Below, one piece after another: positions 46,553 through 55,835 of a stretch of 64,000 bases of DNA (position 1 is its first letter; each line of letters opens with the position of its first letter). The DNA comes from Candidatus Accumulibacter aalborgensis (lineage in GTDB: Bacteria > Pseudomonadota > Gammaproteobacteria > Burkholderiales > Rhodocyclaceae). A model generated the notes under the pieces. It was not told the origin of the DNA, ran no database searches, and was given only the letters and a program-made list of their open reading frames with translations. The stretch spans positions 1-64,000 of the forward strand of contig NZ_FLQX01000133.1 in assembly GCF_900089955.1 (NCBI RefSeq). The letters are read 5' to 3'. A program made the translations under genes and the position numbers.

Positions 46553-47767
46553 ATGAGGCGATGGATTGGCGACTTGCAATCGGCGTGTCGGCACCTCGCG
46601 ACAATCGCACTGATTGCTGTGGCCAGTGGCGCCCATAGCCTGCGTGCGGCGCCGTTTGTGCCGACCGATGATGCGCAGGTCCTCGAGCGCCTTGCCGAGC
46701 GCAACACGCCGCAGTATCGACAACTGAAGGCACTGCAGGCAGCACTGGCGCTGGCGCCGGGGAATGTGTCCCGCGCCACTGGGCTCGCTGCTGCCTACAT
46801 CCGCACCGCCCGTCAGGAGGGCGATCCACGCTATCTTGGCTATGCGCAATCCGCGCTCGCACCGTGGTGGCGGGATCCGAATGCACCGACGCCGGTATTG
46901 GTGCAACGCGCGACCATTCGGCAAAGCCTCCACGATTTCGATGCTGCGGTTGGCGACCTGAGCACGGCGCTGAGGCGGGAGCCCTGGAATGCACAGGCGC
47001 TACTCACCCGCGCCACCGTGCTCACGGTTCAGGGCAAATACGCCGATGCGCGTGCCGACTGCACGACATTGGCCAAAGCTGCGCCCGAAATCTACGTGGT
47101 CATCTGTGTCGCCGCGATCGACAGCGTTACCGGCGAAGCCCGGCGGGCAGCCGATTCGCTGGTGCGCGCATTGGCCACGCTGCCGCGCATCGATGCGGCC
47201 AGCCGCGCCTATGGCGAGACGACGCTGGGCGAGATCGCGCATCGACTTGGTGACGCTGCGGCCCAAGCCCATTTCGCGGCCGCGCTTCAGGCGGATGCGC
47301 GGGACTTGTACCTCATCGGCGCGTATAGCGACTGGCTACTCGACCAGGGGAGGCCCGACGACGTCGTGCCCTTGGTGATCAACGAGACGCGGGTCGATCC
47401 GCTGGTGCTTCGTCTTGGCCTCGCGCAGCAAGCGTTGCAGCGACCCGAAGCGGCGACCACGATAGGCGCACTGCGCGCGCAATTCGACGCCAGCCGCGCC
47501 CGTGGCGACACGGTGCACCGGCGCGAGGAAGCACGGTTCGCACTCCACCTTGACCGTGATCCGGCCAGGGCGCTCTCTCTTGCCCGCGACAACTGGCGCG
47601 TGCAGCGCGAGCCTGCCGACTTGCGCATCCTCGCCGAAGCAGTCGCCGCCACCGGCGATGCCGACGCGCTGGCCACCGTTCGGCGCTGGCTGGCCGAGAC
47701 GGGAATCGAGTATCAAGCCGTGGCAAATCTGGTCGGCGCGACGGCGCGACGAAACACCACCCAATGA
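46553..47767 (+). CDS. TPR-repeat protein of the DUF4331/HupE cluster
   Basis: The 404-residue protein has a probable N-terminal signal (LATIALIAVASGAHSLRAA) and helical repeats of the tetratricopeptide type. Examples are AALALAPGNVSRATGLAAAY and FDAAVGDLSTALRREPWNAQ. It is probably periplasmic and serves as a scaffold for the neighbouring products. A GGGGAGTAGCGTCG site precedes the ATG at 46553. Its stop overlaps the HupE/UreJ gene start (ATGATGA), so the two are translationally coupled. The 170-base gap to DUF4331 has no clear terminator. Confidence 0.8.
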   Translation: MRRWIGDLQSACRHLATIALIAVASGAHSLRAAPFVPTDDAQVLERLAERNTPQYRQLKALQAALALAPGNVSRATGLAAAYIRTARQEGDPRYLGYAQSALAPWWRDPNAPTPVLVQRATIRQSLHDFDAAVGDLSTALRREPWNAQALLTRATVLTVQGKYADARADCTTLAKAAPEIYVVICVAAIDSVTGEARRAADSLVRALATLPRIDAASRAYGETTLGEIAHRLGDAAAQAHFAAALQADARDLYLIGAYSDWLLDQGRPDDVVPLVINETRVDPLVLRLGLAQQALQRPEAATTIGALRAQFDASRARGDTVHRREEARFALHLDRDPARALSLARDNWRVQREPADLRILAEAVAATGDADALATVRRWLAETGIEYQAVANLVGATARRNTTQ

Positions 47768-48906
47768 TGCGCCTGCCGTTCGCGATCGTCGCGCTGATCG
47801 TTGCTCTGGTCGTAGAGCCAGCGCATGCGCACAAGCCCTCAGACAGTTACCTCACGCTGAAAGTAGACGGCGCGACGGTCGACGGCCAATGGGATATCGC
47901 GCTACGCGATCTCGATTTCGCGCTGGGGCTAGACGCGAACCAGGACGGTGCGATCACGTGGGGCGAATTGCGTGCAAAGCATGCCGACATCGCTGCCTAT
48001 GCGCTCTCGCGCCTGACGCTTGGGCCGCACAATGCGCCGTGCCCGGCGACGGTCACCGGGCATCTGATCGACAAGCACAGCGACGGCGCCTACGAGGTGC
48101 TGCGTTTCACCGCGCAATGCGCCGCAGCGCCGAAGGTCCTCGCGGTCGACTATCGGCTGTTCGCCGAGATTGACCCGCAGCATCGCGGCTTGCTCAACCT
48201 GCACGCGCAGGGAAACACCCGCGCCGCGATATTGGGCAGCGACGCACCCGTACAGCGCTTTACGCTGGGCGAACAGTCAAACTGGAAACAGTTCGTCGAC
48301 TACGCCAACGAGGGCATCTGGCACATCTGGACGGGATACGACCATATCCTGTTCCTGCTGTCGCTGCTGCTGCCCGCGGTGCTCGTCCGCGCGACCGTTC
48401 CGGGCGAGCCTTGGGAGCCCTCGCCGTCGTTTCGCGCCGCCTTTGTCGACGTGCTGAAGGTCGTGACGGCCTTCACACTGGCCCACTCGATTACGCTTTC
48501 TCTGGCTGCGCTGTCCGTCGTCAGTCTGCCGTCGCGGCTCGTCGAGTCGTGCATCGCGGCCTCCGTCGTCCTGGCCGCGTTGAACAACGTGCGTCCCGTC
48601 GTCTATCGCGGTCGCTGGGCGATGGCATTCTTCTTCGGCCTGATCCACGGCTTCGGTTTCGCCAGCGCGCTGGCCGATCTCGGCTTGCCGCAGGAGTCGC
48701 TGCTGCTGGCCCTGGTCGCGTTCAACGTCGGGGTCGAAGTGGGACAACTCGCGATCGTCGCCGCTTTCCTGCCAATGGCCTACCGCTTGCGCACGACGTG
48801 GTTCTACCGGCGCGGAGTACTCGTTCCCGGTTCCGTTTGTATCGCGCTGGTTGCGGGTATATGGCTGGTCGAGCGGGCGTTCAACCTGCGTCTCCTGCCC
48901 GGCTAG
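47764..48906 (+). CDS. HupE/UreJ-like membrane protein with EF-hand loop
   Basis: This 380-residue protein has a signal peptide (residues about 1-22), then an extracytoplasmic N-terminal domain of about 160 residues. The domain carries a canonical EF-hand loop, DANQDGAITWGE at residues 57-68, expected to bind Ca2+. A C-terminal membrane part with about six helices contains HIWTGYDHILFLLSLLLPA, HSITLSLAAL and GLIHGFGFASALADLG, the HupE/UreJ_2 signature. HupE/UreJ proteins are linked to nickel uptake or urease/hydrogenase; here the metal is not known. It ends a gene set that looks like one operon with DUF4331 and the TPR protein. Confidence 0.85.
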   Translation: MMRLPFAIVALIVALVVEPAHAHKPSDSYLTLKVDGATVDGQWDIALRDLDFALGLDANQDGAITWGELRAKHADIAAYALSRLTLGPHNAPCPATVTGHLIDKHSDGAYEVLRFTAQCAAAPKVLAVDYRLFAEIDPQHRGLLNLHAQGNTRAAILGSDAPVQRFTLGEQSNWKQFVDYANEGIWHIWTGYDHILFLLSLLLPAVLVRATVPGEPWEPSPSFRAAFVDVLKVVTAFTLAHSITLSLAALSVVSLPSRLVESCIAASVVLAALNNVRPVVYRGRWAMAFFFGLIHGFGFASALADLGLPQESLLLALVAFNVGVEVGQLAIVAAFLPMAYRLRTTWFYRRGVLVPGSVCIALVAGIWLVERAFNLRLLPG

Positions 48907-48951
48907 TAAGCTGTAACGGCCAAATCGGCACCCTGCGGCCTCAGCGCTCGA

Positions 48952-50238
48952 CTAGGCTTGAAGGATCGCGCTTGCCCGGCGGCCGATCAGCCGATGAACC
49001 ACCATCGGCCCCTTGCCCTTGAGCAGAAGCGTCTGTGGTGCGTGAAAATCGAAGCGACCACGCAAGCGCCGATAGCTACGCTCATCGACCTGGACCCTGC
49101 CGGGAACGCCCTCGGTAGTGACCCGGCTGGCAATGTTCACCGTATCGCCCCAAAGGTCGTAGATGAACTTCTTCTTGCCGACGACGCCGGCAACCACTGG
49201 TCCCGTTCCGATGCCAATGCGTAGCTCGAGGTGCATCTCGTTGATGTTGAAATCGCGGTTGAGCAGCGCGCACATCTCCAGCGCCATGTCGGCAAGGGCC
49301 TCGGTGTAATCACTGCGCGCGTCATTGAGACCGGCGGCGACCATGTAGGCGTCGCCAATGGTCTTGATCTTCTCCAGGCCATAGTGCTCGGCGAGTTCGT
49401 CGAACGACGAGAAAATTTTGTTCAGCATGGTGAAGACCTGTTGCGGAGTCAGACCTTCAGCGACCCTGGTGAAGTTCACGATGTCGGCGAACATCACCGA
49501 CACCTCGGCAAATCCGTCGGCAATGGTCTGATCGCTGTTTTTCAGGCGCTCGGCGATCGGCCCCGGCAGGACGTTGAGGAGTAGCCTCTCGGAGCGATCC
49601 TGTTCGATTTGCAGCAGGCGATGCGCTTCCTGCAGGCGCTCCTGGGCCTGATGCTTTTCGCTGTCCGAGTAGCGGAGCAGCAGATAGACGATGGTAGACA
49701 CGGCGGCGAAGTTGAGCGCGAAGAAGAACGCCGCGGTCTGCGGCGGCACCTTGTACGTCGACGCGGGCAAGGAATCCGCCAGATAGTAGTCGAAACCGCC
49801 GGACAGCGCGGTCAGAAAGACATAGGCGAAAAACCAGGCGCCCGACTGCCGCGGGCCAATGAACAGGACCGCGCCCACTGGCGCCAGCAAGGCCCAGATG
49901 CTGATTCCGCTGGCGGTTATGAAGCTGCCGATACTCCACTGGGCAACGAAGGGGGTGAACAGAAAAAGCGACAACTGGACGACACGGAAGCAGTTGAAGT
50001 CGAGCGTCTTCAGATACACCAGCAGATTGCCGACGAGCAGCAACTGCAGAGCAAAAGGAAGGTTGGACGAGAAGCGCGGCCCGAGTTGCCAGTAGATCAA
50101 CAGCCAGACCATCGAGGCGCAACTGATCAAACCGGTGGCAAAGATCAGCAGAGATTTCTGCAGGCGCAGTTCTTCGCAGTCGGTCGGTGAGATACCGGCA
50201 TGGCGCAGCCGGTCGAGGAAGGTCCGCTCGGCAGTCAT
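48952..50238 (-). CDS. Membrane-anchored class III adenylate/guanylate cyclase
   Basis: The 428-residue protein has six predicted membrane helices (about residues 27-190). A linker with a coiled-coil feel (residues 192-235) leads to a class III catalytic domain. Metal-binding Asp252 (FADIVNFT) and Asp296 (EKIKTIGDAYM) are present, as are a Lys-Asp base-selecting pair near residues 290 and 361, and Asn368 and Arg372 in DLWGDTVNIASR. All key residues are intact, so it should make cAMP, or cGMP if specificity differs. The gene starts 5 bases after the last pilin-like gene of the pilus operon, so it is probably the operon's last cistron. Confidence 0.88.
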   Translation of the reverse strand: MTAERTFLDRLRHAGISPTDCEELRLQKSLLIFATGLISCASMVWLLIYWQLGPRFSSNLPFALQLLLVGNLLVYLKTLDFNCFRVVQLSLFLFTPFVAQWSIGSFITASGISIWALLAPVGAVLFIGPRQSGAWFFAYVFLTALSGGFDYYLADSLPASTYKVPPQTAAFFFALNFAAVSTIVYLLLRYSDSEKHQAQERLQEAHRLLQIEQDRSERLLLNVLPGPIAERLKNSDQTIADGFAEVSVMFADIVNFTRVAEGLTPQQVFTMLNKIFSSFDELAEHYGLEKIKTIGDAYMVAAGLNDARSDYTEALADMALEMCALLNRDFNINEMHLELRIGIGTGPVVAGVVGKKKFIYDLWGDTVNIASRVTTEGVPGRVQVDERSYRRLRGRFDFHAPQTLLLKGKGPMVVHRLIGRRASAILQA

Positions 50239-50243
50239 GGGGT

Positions 50244-51011
50244 CTAGGGAAGTTGGCCTGCCGAGATCATGCGGTTCATCAAGAGGTAAGGCGGAATCCA
50301 GACGACGATGTCGTCGAATTCTCCGCCCACCGGAACGGTGGATGGATTCCTGGAAAAAAAGACCGGGGTCGAGAACGCGTTCGCCTGGGGGTTGGCATTG
50401 AGGTCTTCATCGACATTGGTGCTTGATCCATCCGCCAGTGCGGTGCCGTCCTCGGTGATTCCCCAGTTGTTCTTGCCAGTGGAGTAAATGACCGCCGGCG
50501 CGCAAGGCGACGCGCTACAGCTACTGTCGCTGCCGATGAGGTAGCTGGTGATGCCCGCGCTATCGCGGGTCTTCACCTTCAAGCTGCCGTTGGTAGTCAG
50601 CGTGAACGGGGCATTGGCATAGGCCGGCGTGACGCTGTAGCGGATGATATGGTTCCAGGCGTCGGTTTTCTTGACGCCCAGCGTTGCCCAGGGAATCAAG
50701 CCAGTGCAGCCGGCAGCCGGACAAAGCGCCGGATTCTCCGCCCCGTTGGTCGCCGAGGTTGCGGGCCTCGGGAGGCGGCGGTTGACGACGGCAAAGCCGA
50801 TCAGCGCGTCGCGTATCTCGCTGATCTGCTGCTGCGTCTCGTTGTAGTTCCGCTGATCGATCTGCGCCGATAGCGGCAAAAGCAGGCCACCCAGGAGTAG
50901 GCCAACGATGAGCAGCACGATCGCCATTTCGACGAGGGAAAAACCTCCCCCACACGGCGTGCCGGCGCCCTGCTTGCCAGAACTGTTCAGGGGCAGGGTG
51001 AAGCTGGGCAT
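50244..51011 (-). CDS. MSHA-type prepilin-like protein
   Basis: This 255-residue pilin-like protein has a class III signal: CGGG-FSLVEMAIVLLIVGLLLGGL with cleavage after Gly and Glu at +5. A globular C-terminal domain with Cys pairs follows (NPALCPAAGCTG, DSSCSASPC). The leader of about 23 residues is longer than usual. It overlaps the upstream PilX-like gene and is the penultimate gene of the pilus operon. It could be the major or a minor pilin. Confidence 0.85.
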   Translation of the reverse strand: MPSFTLPLNSSGKQGAGTPCGGGFSLVEMAIVLLIVGLLLGGLLLPLSAQIDQRNYNETQQQISEIRDALIGFAVVNRRLPRPATSATNGAENPALCPAAGCTGLIPWATLGVKKTDAWNHIIRYSVTPAYANAPFTLTTNGSLKVKTRDSAGITSYLIGSDSSCSASPCAPAVIYSTGKNNWGITEDGTALADGSSTNVDEDLNANPQANAFSTPVFFSRNPSTVPVGGEFDDIVVWIPPYLLMNRMISAGQLP

Positions 51012-51961
51012 GGAATGACGTCGATGGTCTGGTTGCTGCCGATTATTCCCAGCCTGGCCAGGTTTGGGCTGAGTCGCTGGTAGGTGATCAAGGGCAGCCA
51101 GCCGTTGGCACTCAGCCAGACCACGGAAACCGGGTTGATCATCAGCTCGTTGTAAGGCAGCTTACCGCTGGTCGTACCGACGTCGCCAACGCCATCGCTA
51201 CCGCTGTCGGCCCAGGGGAAGGTTGAGTAGGCTGCCCAGTAACGGCGCAAGCCGTAGGTCGGCGGGCCCGCGGCGTTGTCATCCGGGCCGCGGATTTCTG
51301 CCAGGACGCGCTGGCTGACGGTGCGAAAGATATCGTCGCGGGTGATGGCCAGTGCCTTGTCGTTGAAGGTCGGTGACGGCGGTCCGGAAATGTAGGCGCT
51401 GTTCGGGTAGGCGTGGTTGGCTTCGTCGAGATAGTCCGCAGCGGCGTTGCTCGATCGGCCCGACTGGTTTGCTGCGGGGGCGCCGGGGGCAAAGATGATG
51501 GCCGCGATATTCGGCCGGCCGTCGAGAGTGAGTTCCAGAGGCCTCTGGGGGTTGATCGGCTGGGCGGAATTATCATCTCGCAAGGCGGGTGTCAGAGCAT
51601 ACCAGAGGCGCTCGCCGGCGCTATCGCGCAGATCGCCCACCCTGAGATATTTCCAGGGCAGGCGGCCGATGTACGAAGGACAATGGTTGCCGACCAGAAG
51701 TGGGACCCCGCCATCATTATTGGTGTCCGGGCAGGGCAGGCTTCCGGGGCGGTTTTGGTCGGTCGCCGCTCGACCGATCAGCGCTTCCTTGGCTTGGGCC
51801 ATCGCGGCGGCCGTCGCCTTGTCGAGCTGGTTGCGTGCGCCTATGGCCTCGCCCCGCCCCAGGACCCAGGAGGTGGCGGCGAGAAAGATGAAGAGCATGA
51901 GGATGAGCAATGCGGCGCCAGTCTGGCGAGCCGGGAAAGCCGAGAAATGATTTCGTCGCAC
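50987..51961 (-). CDS. PilX/pilus-assembly-like minor protein
   Basis: This 324-residue protein with GTG start has an N-terminal hydrophobic segment (GAALLILMLFIFLAATSWVLG) and a long, mostly polar extracytoplasmic domain with Cys near both ends (LPCPDTNNDGG, IPCPASPCP). This is the form of minor pilin-like or PilX/MshO-type assembly proteins. It has no consensus Glu+5 prepilin site. It overlaps the prepilin gene by 25 bases and belongs to the pilus operon. Confidence 0.65.
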   Translation of the reverse strand: MRRNHFSAFPARQTGAALLILMLFIFLAATSWVLGRGEAIGARNQLDKATAAAMAQAKEALIGRAATDQNRPGSLPCPDTNNDGGVPLLVGNHCPSYIGRLPWKYLRVGDLRDSAGERLWYALTPALRDDNSAQPINPQRPLELTLDGRPNIAAIIFAPGAPAANQSGRSSNAAADYLDEANHAYPNSAYISGPPSPTFNDKALAITRDDIFRTVSQRVLAEIRGPDDNAAGPPTYGLRRYWAAYSTFPWADSGSDGVGDVGTTSGKLPYNELMINPVSVVWLSANGWLPLITYQRLSPNLARLGIIGSNQTIDVIPCPASPCP

Positions 51962-51964
51962 GGA

Positions 51965-52426
51965 CTACCTGGCGACGGCTGATCGGGTACTGATCCGACC
52001 GCCGTTCAGCAGATCACTCGCTTCGCCCGTGTGACGATTGACCGTTTCACCGACCCGTGCCTTCGCCTGCGGCGAATCGCTGCTGTCGACCAACACCTTG
52101 CCCGGCTCCCCTAGTCGAGGTGTCACGGTCAGGCCATTCGCCGTTTGGTCTTCATTCTGCGGCCTGCCGTTCACCCACGCCGTCCGTTTGCCACTGCTAC
52201 GGGTGACGACACCGTCTATGGTCAGCGTCGGATCCGCCTGAATCTGCTGTTTGTCGAGGATGTTCATTTCTCGCTGGCGGTCGAGTTGCTGCCGGCGCTC
52301 AGGGGTGAAAAACAGCCGCCCGAGTGCGTCGTCGGCGCCGCGGGCTGCGCAGGGCACCAGGACTAACAGCCAGCCGCCAAGTGCCAGGGCAATGGCGGCG
52401 TCTGCTGCGGGCGAGAACCTGTTCAT
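51965..52426 (-). CDS. MshK/PilP-like small periplasmic pilus protein
   Basis: This 153-residue protein has an N-terminal hydrophobic segment or signal (AIALALGGWLLVLVPCAARG). A periplasmic domain follows with RQREMNILDKQQIQADPTLT and TIDGVVTRSSGKRTAWVNGR, a beta-strand pattern seen in PilP/MshK-like pilotin proteins. It has an AGGAGGATAGCC site before the ATG. Position between MshJ-like and pilin-like genes is the usual one. Assignment is by order and pattern only. Confidence 0.6.
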   Translation of the reverse strand: MNRFSPAADAAIALALGGWLLVLVPCAARGADDALGRLFFTPERRQQLDRQREMNILDKQQIQADPTLTIDGVVTRSSGKRTAWVNGRPQNEDQTANGLTVTPRLGEPGKVLVDSSDSPQAKARVGETVNRHTGEASDLLNGGRISTRSAVAR

Positions 52427-52429
52427 CGG

Positions 52430-53074
52430 CTATCCTCCTGCCTCCCTGTTTCCTACCCCCCCACCCGGCCCCTGTTTTCCGCTCGCATCACGCAACGTCA
52501 GCCAATCGATTTCGCAATCAGCCAGCAGGTTCGACCGGCCACCGTTGCGCTCGTCAGCGATCGCTGGCAGACGGGTTACCGTGCAGGCCCTGACCAGGAT
52601 CAGCGCCCTGGCCTGCCTGCGCAGATCGGCAAGCAGGCGGGTAAGGTCCTCTTCGTGCAGCAGTTTTAGCTGCAGTTTCATGCTGCTCGCGTAGAAAACG
52701 AAATTGCCGGCCGGGTTGCCTTCGAGCAGACGCTGTGGCGAGATCTCATACTGCAGGTCGATCAGGCGGCGCTGGTCGCGGATTTCTTTCAGCAACTCCA
52801 CCCACTCCAGGCGCTGCTCTTCGCCAATGATGCCACGCTCCTGCAGCTTGTTGAAGACGATTGATTTCTGCTTGATGTCGATTTCCTCGTCACGGACCTG
52901 CTTGAGCCTGGCATCGGCCTCGTTACGCTCGGCCATGACCGTCACTCTGGCCAATTGCGCGCTCCTCATGCCGCCGTGCGCGACGTAGAGGACCGTGCTA
53001 CCCGCGGCGACCATCAGCAGAGCAGCCAGAAGGCTCGCCTGAACCTTGCGCAAGTCGCTGCGGCCAAATTTCAT
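52430..53074 (-). CDS. MshJ/PilO-like pilus assembly protein
   Basis: This 214-residue bitopic protein has an N-terminal helix (LLAALLMVAAGSTVLYVAHG) and a coiled-coil region. A periplasmic domain follows that resembles PilO/MshJ (about residues 95-190: YEISPQRLLEGNPAGNFVFY, HEEDLTRLLADLRRQAR). It would pair with the MshI-like protein whose gene it overlaps (ATGA). The GC-rich C-terminal tail is low complexity. Confidence 0.65.
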   Translation of the reverse strand: MKFGRSDLRKVQASLLAALLMVAAGSTVLYVAHGGMRSAQLARVTVMAERNEADARLKQVRDEEIDIKQKSIVFNKLQERGIIGEEQRLEWVELLKEIRDQRRLIDLQYEISPQRLLEGNPAGNFVFYASSMKLQLKLLHEEDLTRLLADLRRQARALILVRACTVTRLPAIADERNGGRSNLLADCEIDWLTLRDASGKQGPGGGVGNREAGG

Positions 53075-54612
53075 TCGCCGACCACCCTGCGGATCTGGAC
53101 CTTGAACTGGCGCGTCTGCTGGTCTTCAATCGCCGCCTCGCCTCCCTTGAGCGATTTTCCTGACTCAACGTCGAAAGGCTGCTGCAGCACCTCAACCTCC
53201 AGCCCTGGGTCGCGCCTCAGAACGTCGAGCAGGCGCTTGAAAACGTGCAGCACTTGCCGCGGACTGCTGTCTGGGCCCAGCCTCAGGCTGCCACGTACGA
53301 TGGCAGTCTCGCTCGCTCCGGCCGGTGAAGTGGTACGCCCGGCCTCGGCACTGCCCGCTGCACGTGACAACGGCCCGCCGGTCGCTTTCCATTCGATCGC
53401 TTCGAGTTCCACTGACGCCGCGCCTTGCAGCGCGCCGCTGATTGCGCGATAGAGTTCATCGGGCAACACACTGGCTTTTTCGAATTCGACGTAGCGATTG
53501 ATGACGCCGCGCAGAGTCTGACTGGTCGTCGGAATCGGCGGGAAGGTCTTGACAATGTTCTCGTAGCCGCGGCGGGCCAGCTCGGTTTCGGTCTTGATGA
53601 CCTCGATTTCGTCGTTGAGGCGGGCGCTATCGAACATCTCTTTCCCGGACCACAACAGGCAACCGAGCAGCACCACGGCGCCGACGCCCCGCAGCACAGC
53701 GCGGACAACCGAGAGATGGTAGTCGTGACGCTGGTCGTCGCTGGCAAACTGGGCCGCTGGCCGCTCAGTGGTCAGCAGCTTCAGAAAGAGCGGCTCGCAG
53801 TCGGTGCCCGCCGGCAAAGCCTTGAGACCACACTTGTCGGCGCTGTCCGCGATATCGAGGATCGTGAACGACAAGGTATCGCTGTCGCCACAACAGCTCT
53901 CTATCGCTGATCTGGCACTTGCATGGGCGAGCAGATAGGCGGTGATCGGCTGCTTGCGGCCAATGACGCGTTGACTGACGAGATACTGCTGGAGTTTCAG
54001 CGCTTCATCGGCAAACGTCTGCGCGAAACCGGCAACCCTGTTGTGGTGCAGGGGTGTCAGGCGGCTGAAGTGTAGCTCGCCCTTTTCCAGGTAGCTCTGA
54101 CGAATGCTCTGGTCCTGGATGGTCAGCAACAGACAGCGCTCGTCGCTCACTCCGAGCTTTTTGAGCAGGGTCGGTCCGAGCAGGGGGAGCGAGTAGAGAC
54201 CGGCCAGAGCCACCTCGGCGCGCGCCATGGCACTTAACCAGGGAGCGAAAACCTCGTAGTTGGTGAACGCGGCAAGCATGATGCGCTCGTCCTTGCGCCT
54301 TGTCTTTTCGTGGCCCAGCGAGATCGCTGCCGTCAGCGTAGCGTTGAAGAAGGCCTGCCCCAGCTTGCGCGCGACGATGGCGTGGCGATCGCTGCCGCGC
54401 AGGAAGGGAATCGTTTCGATCTGAAAACCTTCTTCCGCGACGTTGGCCAGAAGCAAAAAAATGCTTTTCGGATTTTCGGCGAGATAGCCGGCGAATTGCA
54501 GTTGCCCGGCTGCCGTGGCATCAAACGACCCCTCTTCGATCAGCTCGCCAGCTCGCCAGTGAAAAGCGGTCACCCGATGGGCGCAAACGTAGATAAGGCG
54601 GCGAGCGGTCAT
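53071..54612 (-). CDS. MshI-like (PilM/PilN-type) pilus protein
   Basis: The 513-residue protein has a cytoplasmic N-terminal part of about 300 residues in the PilM/GspL-like actin fold region and a single helix near residues 306-325. A periplasmic PilN-like domain follows (DEIEVIKTETELARRGYENI and later segments). It therefore fuses the functions of PilM and PilN, as in MshI or GspL. It should link the ATPase to the periplasmic alignment complex. The gene is overlapped with the MshJ-like gene. Confidence 0.65.
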   Translation of the reverse strand: MTARRLIYVCAHRVTAFHWRAGELIEEGSFDATAAGQLQFAGYLAENPKSIFLLLANVAEEGFQIETIPFLRGSDRHAIVARKLGQAFFNATLTAAISLGHEKTRRKDERIMLAAFTNYEVFAPWLSAMARAEVALAGLYSLPLLGPTLLKKLGVSDERCLLLTIQDQSIRQSYLEKGELHFSRLTPLHHNRVAGFAQTFADEALKLQQYLVSQRVIGRKQPITAYLLAHASARSAIESCCGDSDTLSFTILDIADSADKCGLKALPAGTDCEPLFLKLLTTERPAAQFASDDQRHDYHLSVVRAVLRGVGAVVLLGCLLWSGKEMFDSARLNDEIEVIKTETELARRGYENIVKTFPPIPTTSQTLRGVINRYVEFEKASVLPDELYRAISGALQGAASVELEAIEWKATGGPLSRAAGSAEAGRTTSPAGASETAIVRGSLRLGPDSSPRQVLHVFKRLLDVLRRDPGLEVEVLQQPFDVESGKSLKGGEAAIEDQQTRQFKVQIRRVVGE

Positions 54613-54627
54613 GGGGCTGAGGCTTTG

Positions 54628-55830
54628 CTAGGTCTTGATCTTGCTGATCACGTCGTAGACCGGCCCGAGGACAGAAAGCATGATCCACCCGAGCAGGCCA
54701 CCCATGACCATGGTCAGCAGCGGTTCGATCAGTTGCTGCATCTTCTGGACCGATTCCCTCACGTCGCGGGTATAGAAGTAACTGACATTCAGGAGCGCCT
54801 CATCCAGTGCGCCGGTGTTCTCGCCGACGCGCAGCATGCGGATCACCAGCGGGGGAAAGAAGCCGGTACTGTGAAAGGCAGCGGTGACGTTCTGCCCGTC
54901 GCCAATCAGTTGTTCGACACGCTCCAGTCCGCGGCGGATGACCAGGTTGCCGACGACATCCTGGGTGGTGCGGATCGACTCGAGAATCGGTATGCCGGAG
55001 GCGTAGAGCAGGGCAAAGGTGTTGGCGAAGCGGGAGAGAACGATCTTGCGCTGGATATGGCCCAGAAGAGGCAGGCGCAGCTTGAGTCCGTCAAACCGGA
55101 AGCGTGCCAGTGGGTTGCTGCGCAGGAGCATGCGCAGAGCAAGCGTGGCCAGCAGAGGCAGCAGAAGGACGAGGTACCACCAGGCAACCATCAGGTCGGA
55201 AACGAAAAACAGGATTTGCGTCTGCAAGGGCAGTACTTGCCCCATGTTCTTGACGAACATCTTGAGTTGCGGCACCAGATAAACCATCAGGAAGAAGGTT
55301 GCGACGAGAACGACCAGGCCGACAAAGGCTGGGTAGGCGACCATTTTCTTCGTTTGCGACGCAAGCTCGTCCTCCCATTTCAGCGATTCGTTGAGGCTGT
55401 GCAAGACTTCCGGCAAGCGGCCGGTGGTCTCACCGGCCCGGATCAGGCTGACAAAGACCTTGTTGAACACGCGATGATGACTGGCCATGGCCTGCGAAAG
55501 CGTCTTGCCACCTTCGATCGATTCGATCAGGCTGGCCACTACCTCGCGGAAGCGTGGATGTTCGAGACTGTCGCGCAGGTCGGTCAGCCCTTCGATGACC
55601 GGCACACCGGCCCGCACCAGTTGCTGGAGATGGAAACAGAAGTGGATGAGTTCCCTGCGGGCGACGCCACCGCCGGCAAACAGGCCGCGATGACTGACTG
55701 GCTCGCCGCTGATCAGGTCAAGCTCCATTCGCCGCAGTCGCATCTCGAGGTCGACGAGGTTGATGGCATCTATCCGTCCGAGGACCCTCCGTCCATCGGC
55801 ATTGACCGCCTTGTAGGTATAGAGCGCCAC
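54628..55830 (-). CDS. GspF/PilC-type inner-membrane platform protein
   Basis: This 400-residue protein has two T2SSF domains with membrane helices (about residues 165-195, 220-240 and 370-395). Family segments are FAGGGVARRELIHFCFHLQQ, ELVRAGVPVIEGL-like and RVGENTGALDEALLNVSYFY. It is the platform that the ATPase turns to extrude pilin. The start is GTG at 55830, 5 bases after the GspE-like stop. Confidence 0.9.
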   Translation of the reverse strand: MALYTYKAVNADGRRVLGRIDAINLVDLEMRLRRMELDLISGEPVSHRGLFAGGGVARRELIHFCFHLQQLVRAGVPVIEGLTDLRDSLEHPRFREVVASLIESIEGGKTLSQAMASHHRVFNKVFVSLIRAGETTGRLPEVLHSLNESLKWEDELASQTKKMVAYPAFVGLVVLVATFFLMVYLVPQLKMFVKNMGQVLPLQTQILFFVSDLMVAWWYLVLLLPLLATLALRMLLRSNPLARFRFDGLKLRLPLLGHIQRKIVLSRFANTFALLYASGIPILESIRTTQDVVGNLVIRRGLERVEQLIGDGQNVTAAFHSTGFFPPLVIRMLRVGENTGALDEALLNVSYFYTRDVRESVQKMQQLIEPLLTMVMGGLLGWIMLSVLGPVYDVISKIKT

Positions 55831-55835
55831 CAGGC

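Noticed and set aside
45813-46994. Minus-strand frame of 393 codons across the DUF4331/TPR junction
   Set aside because: It has no start context, and the plus-strand genes carry signal peptides and recognisable domains.
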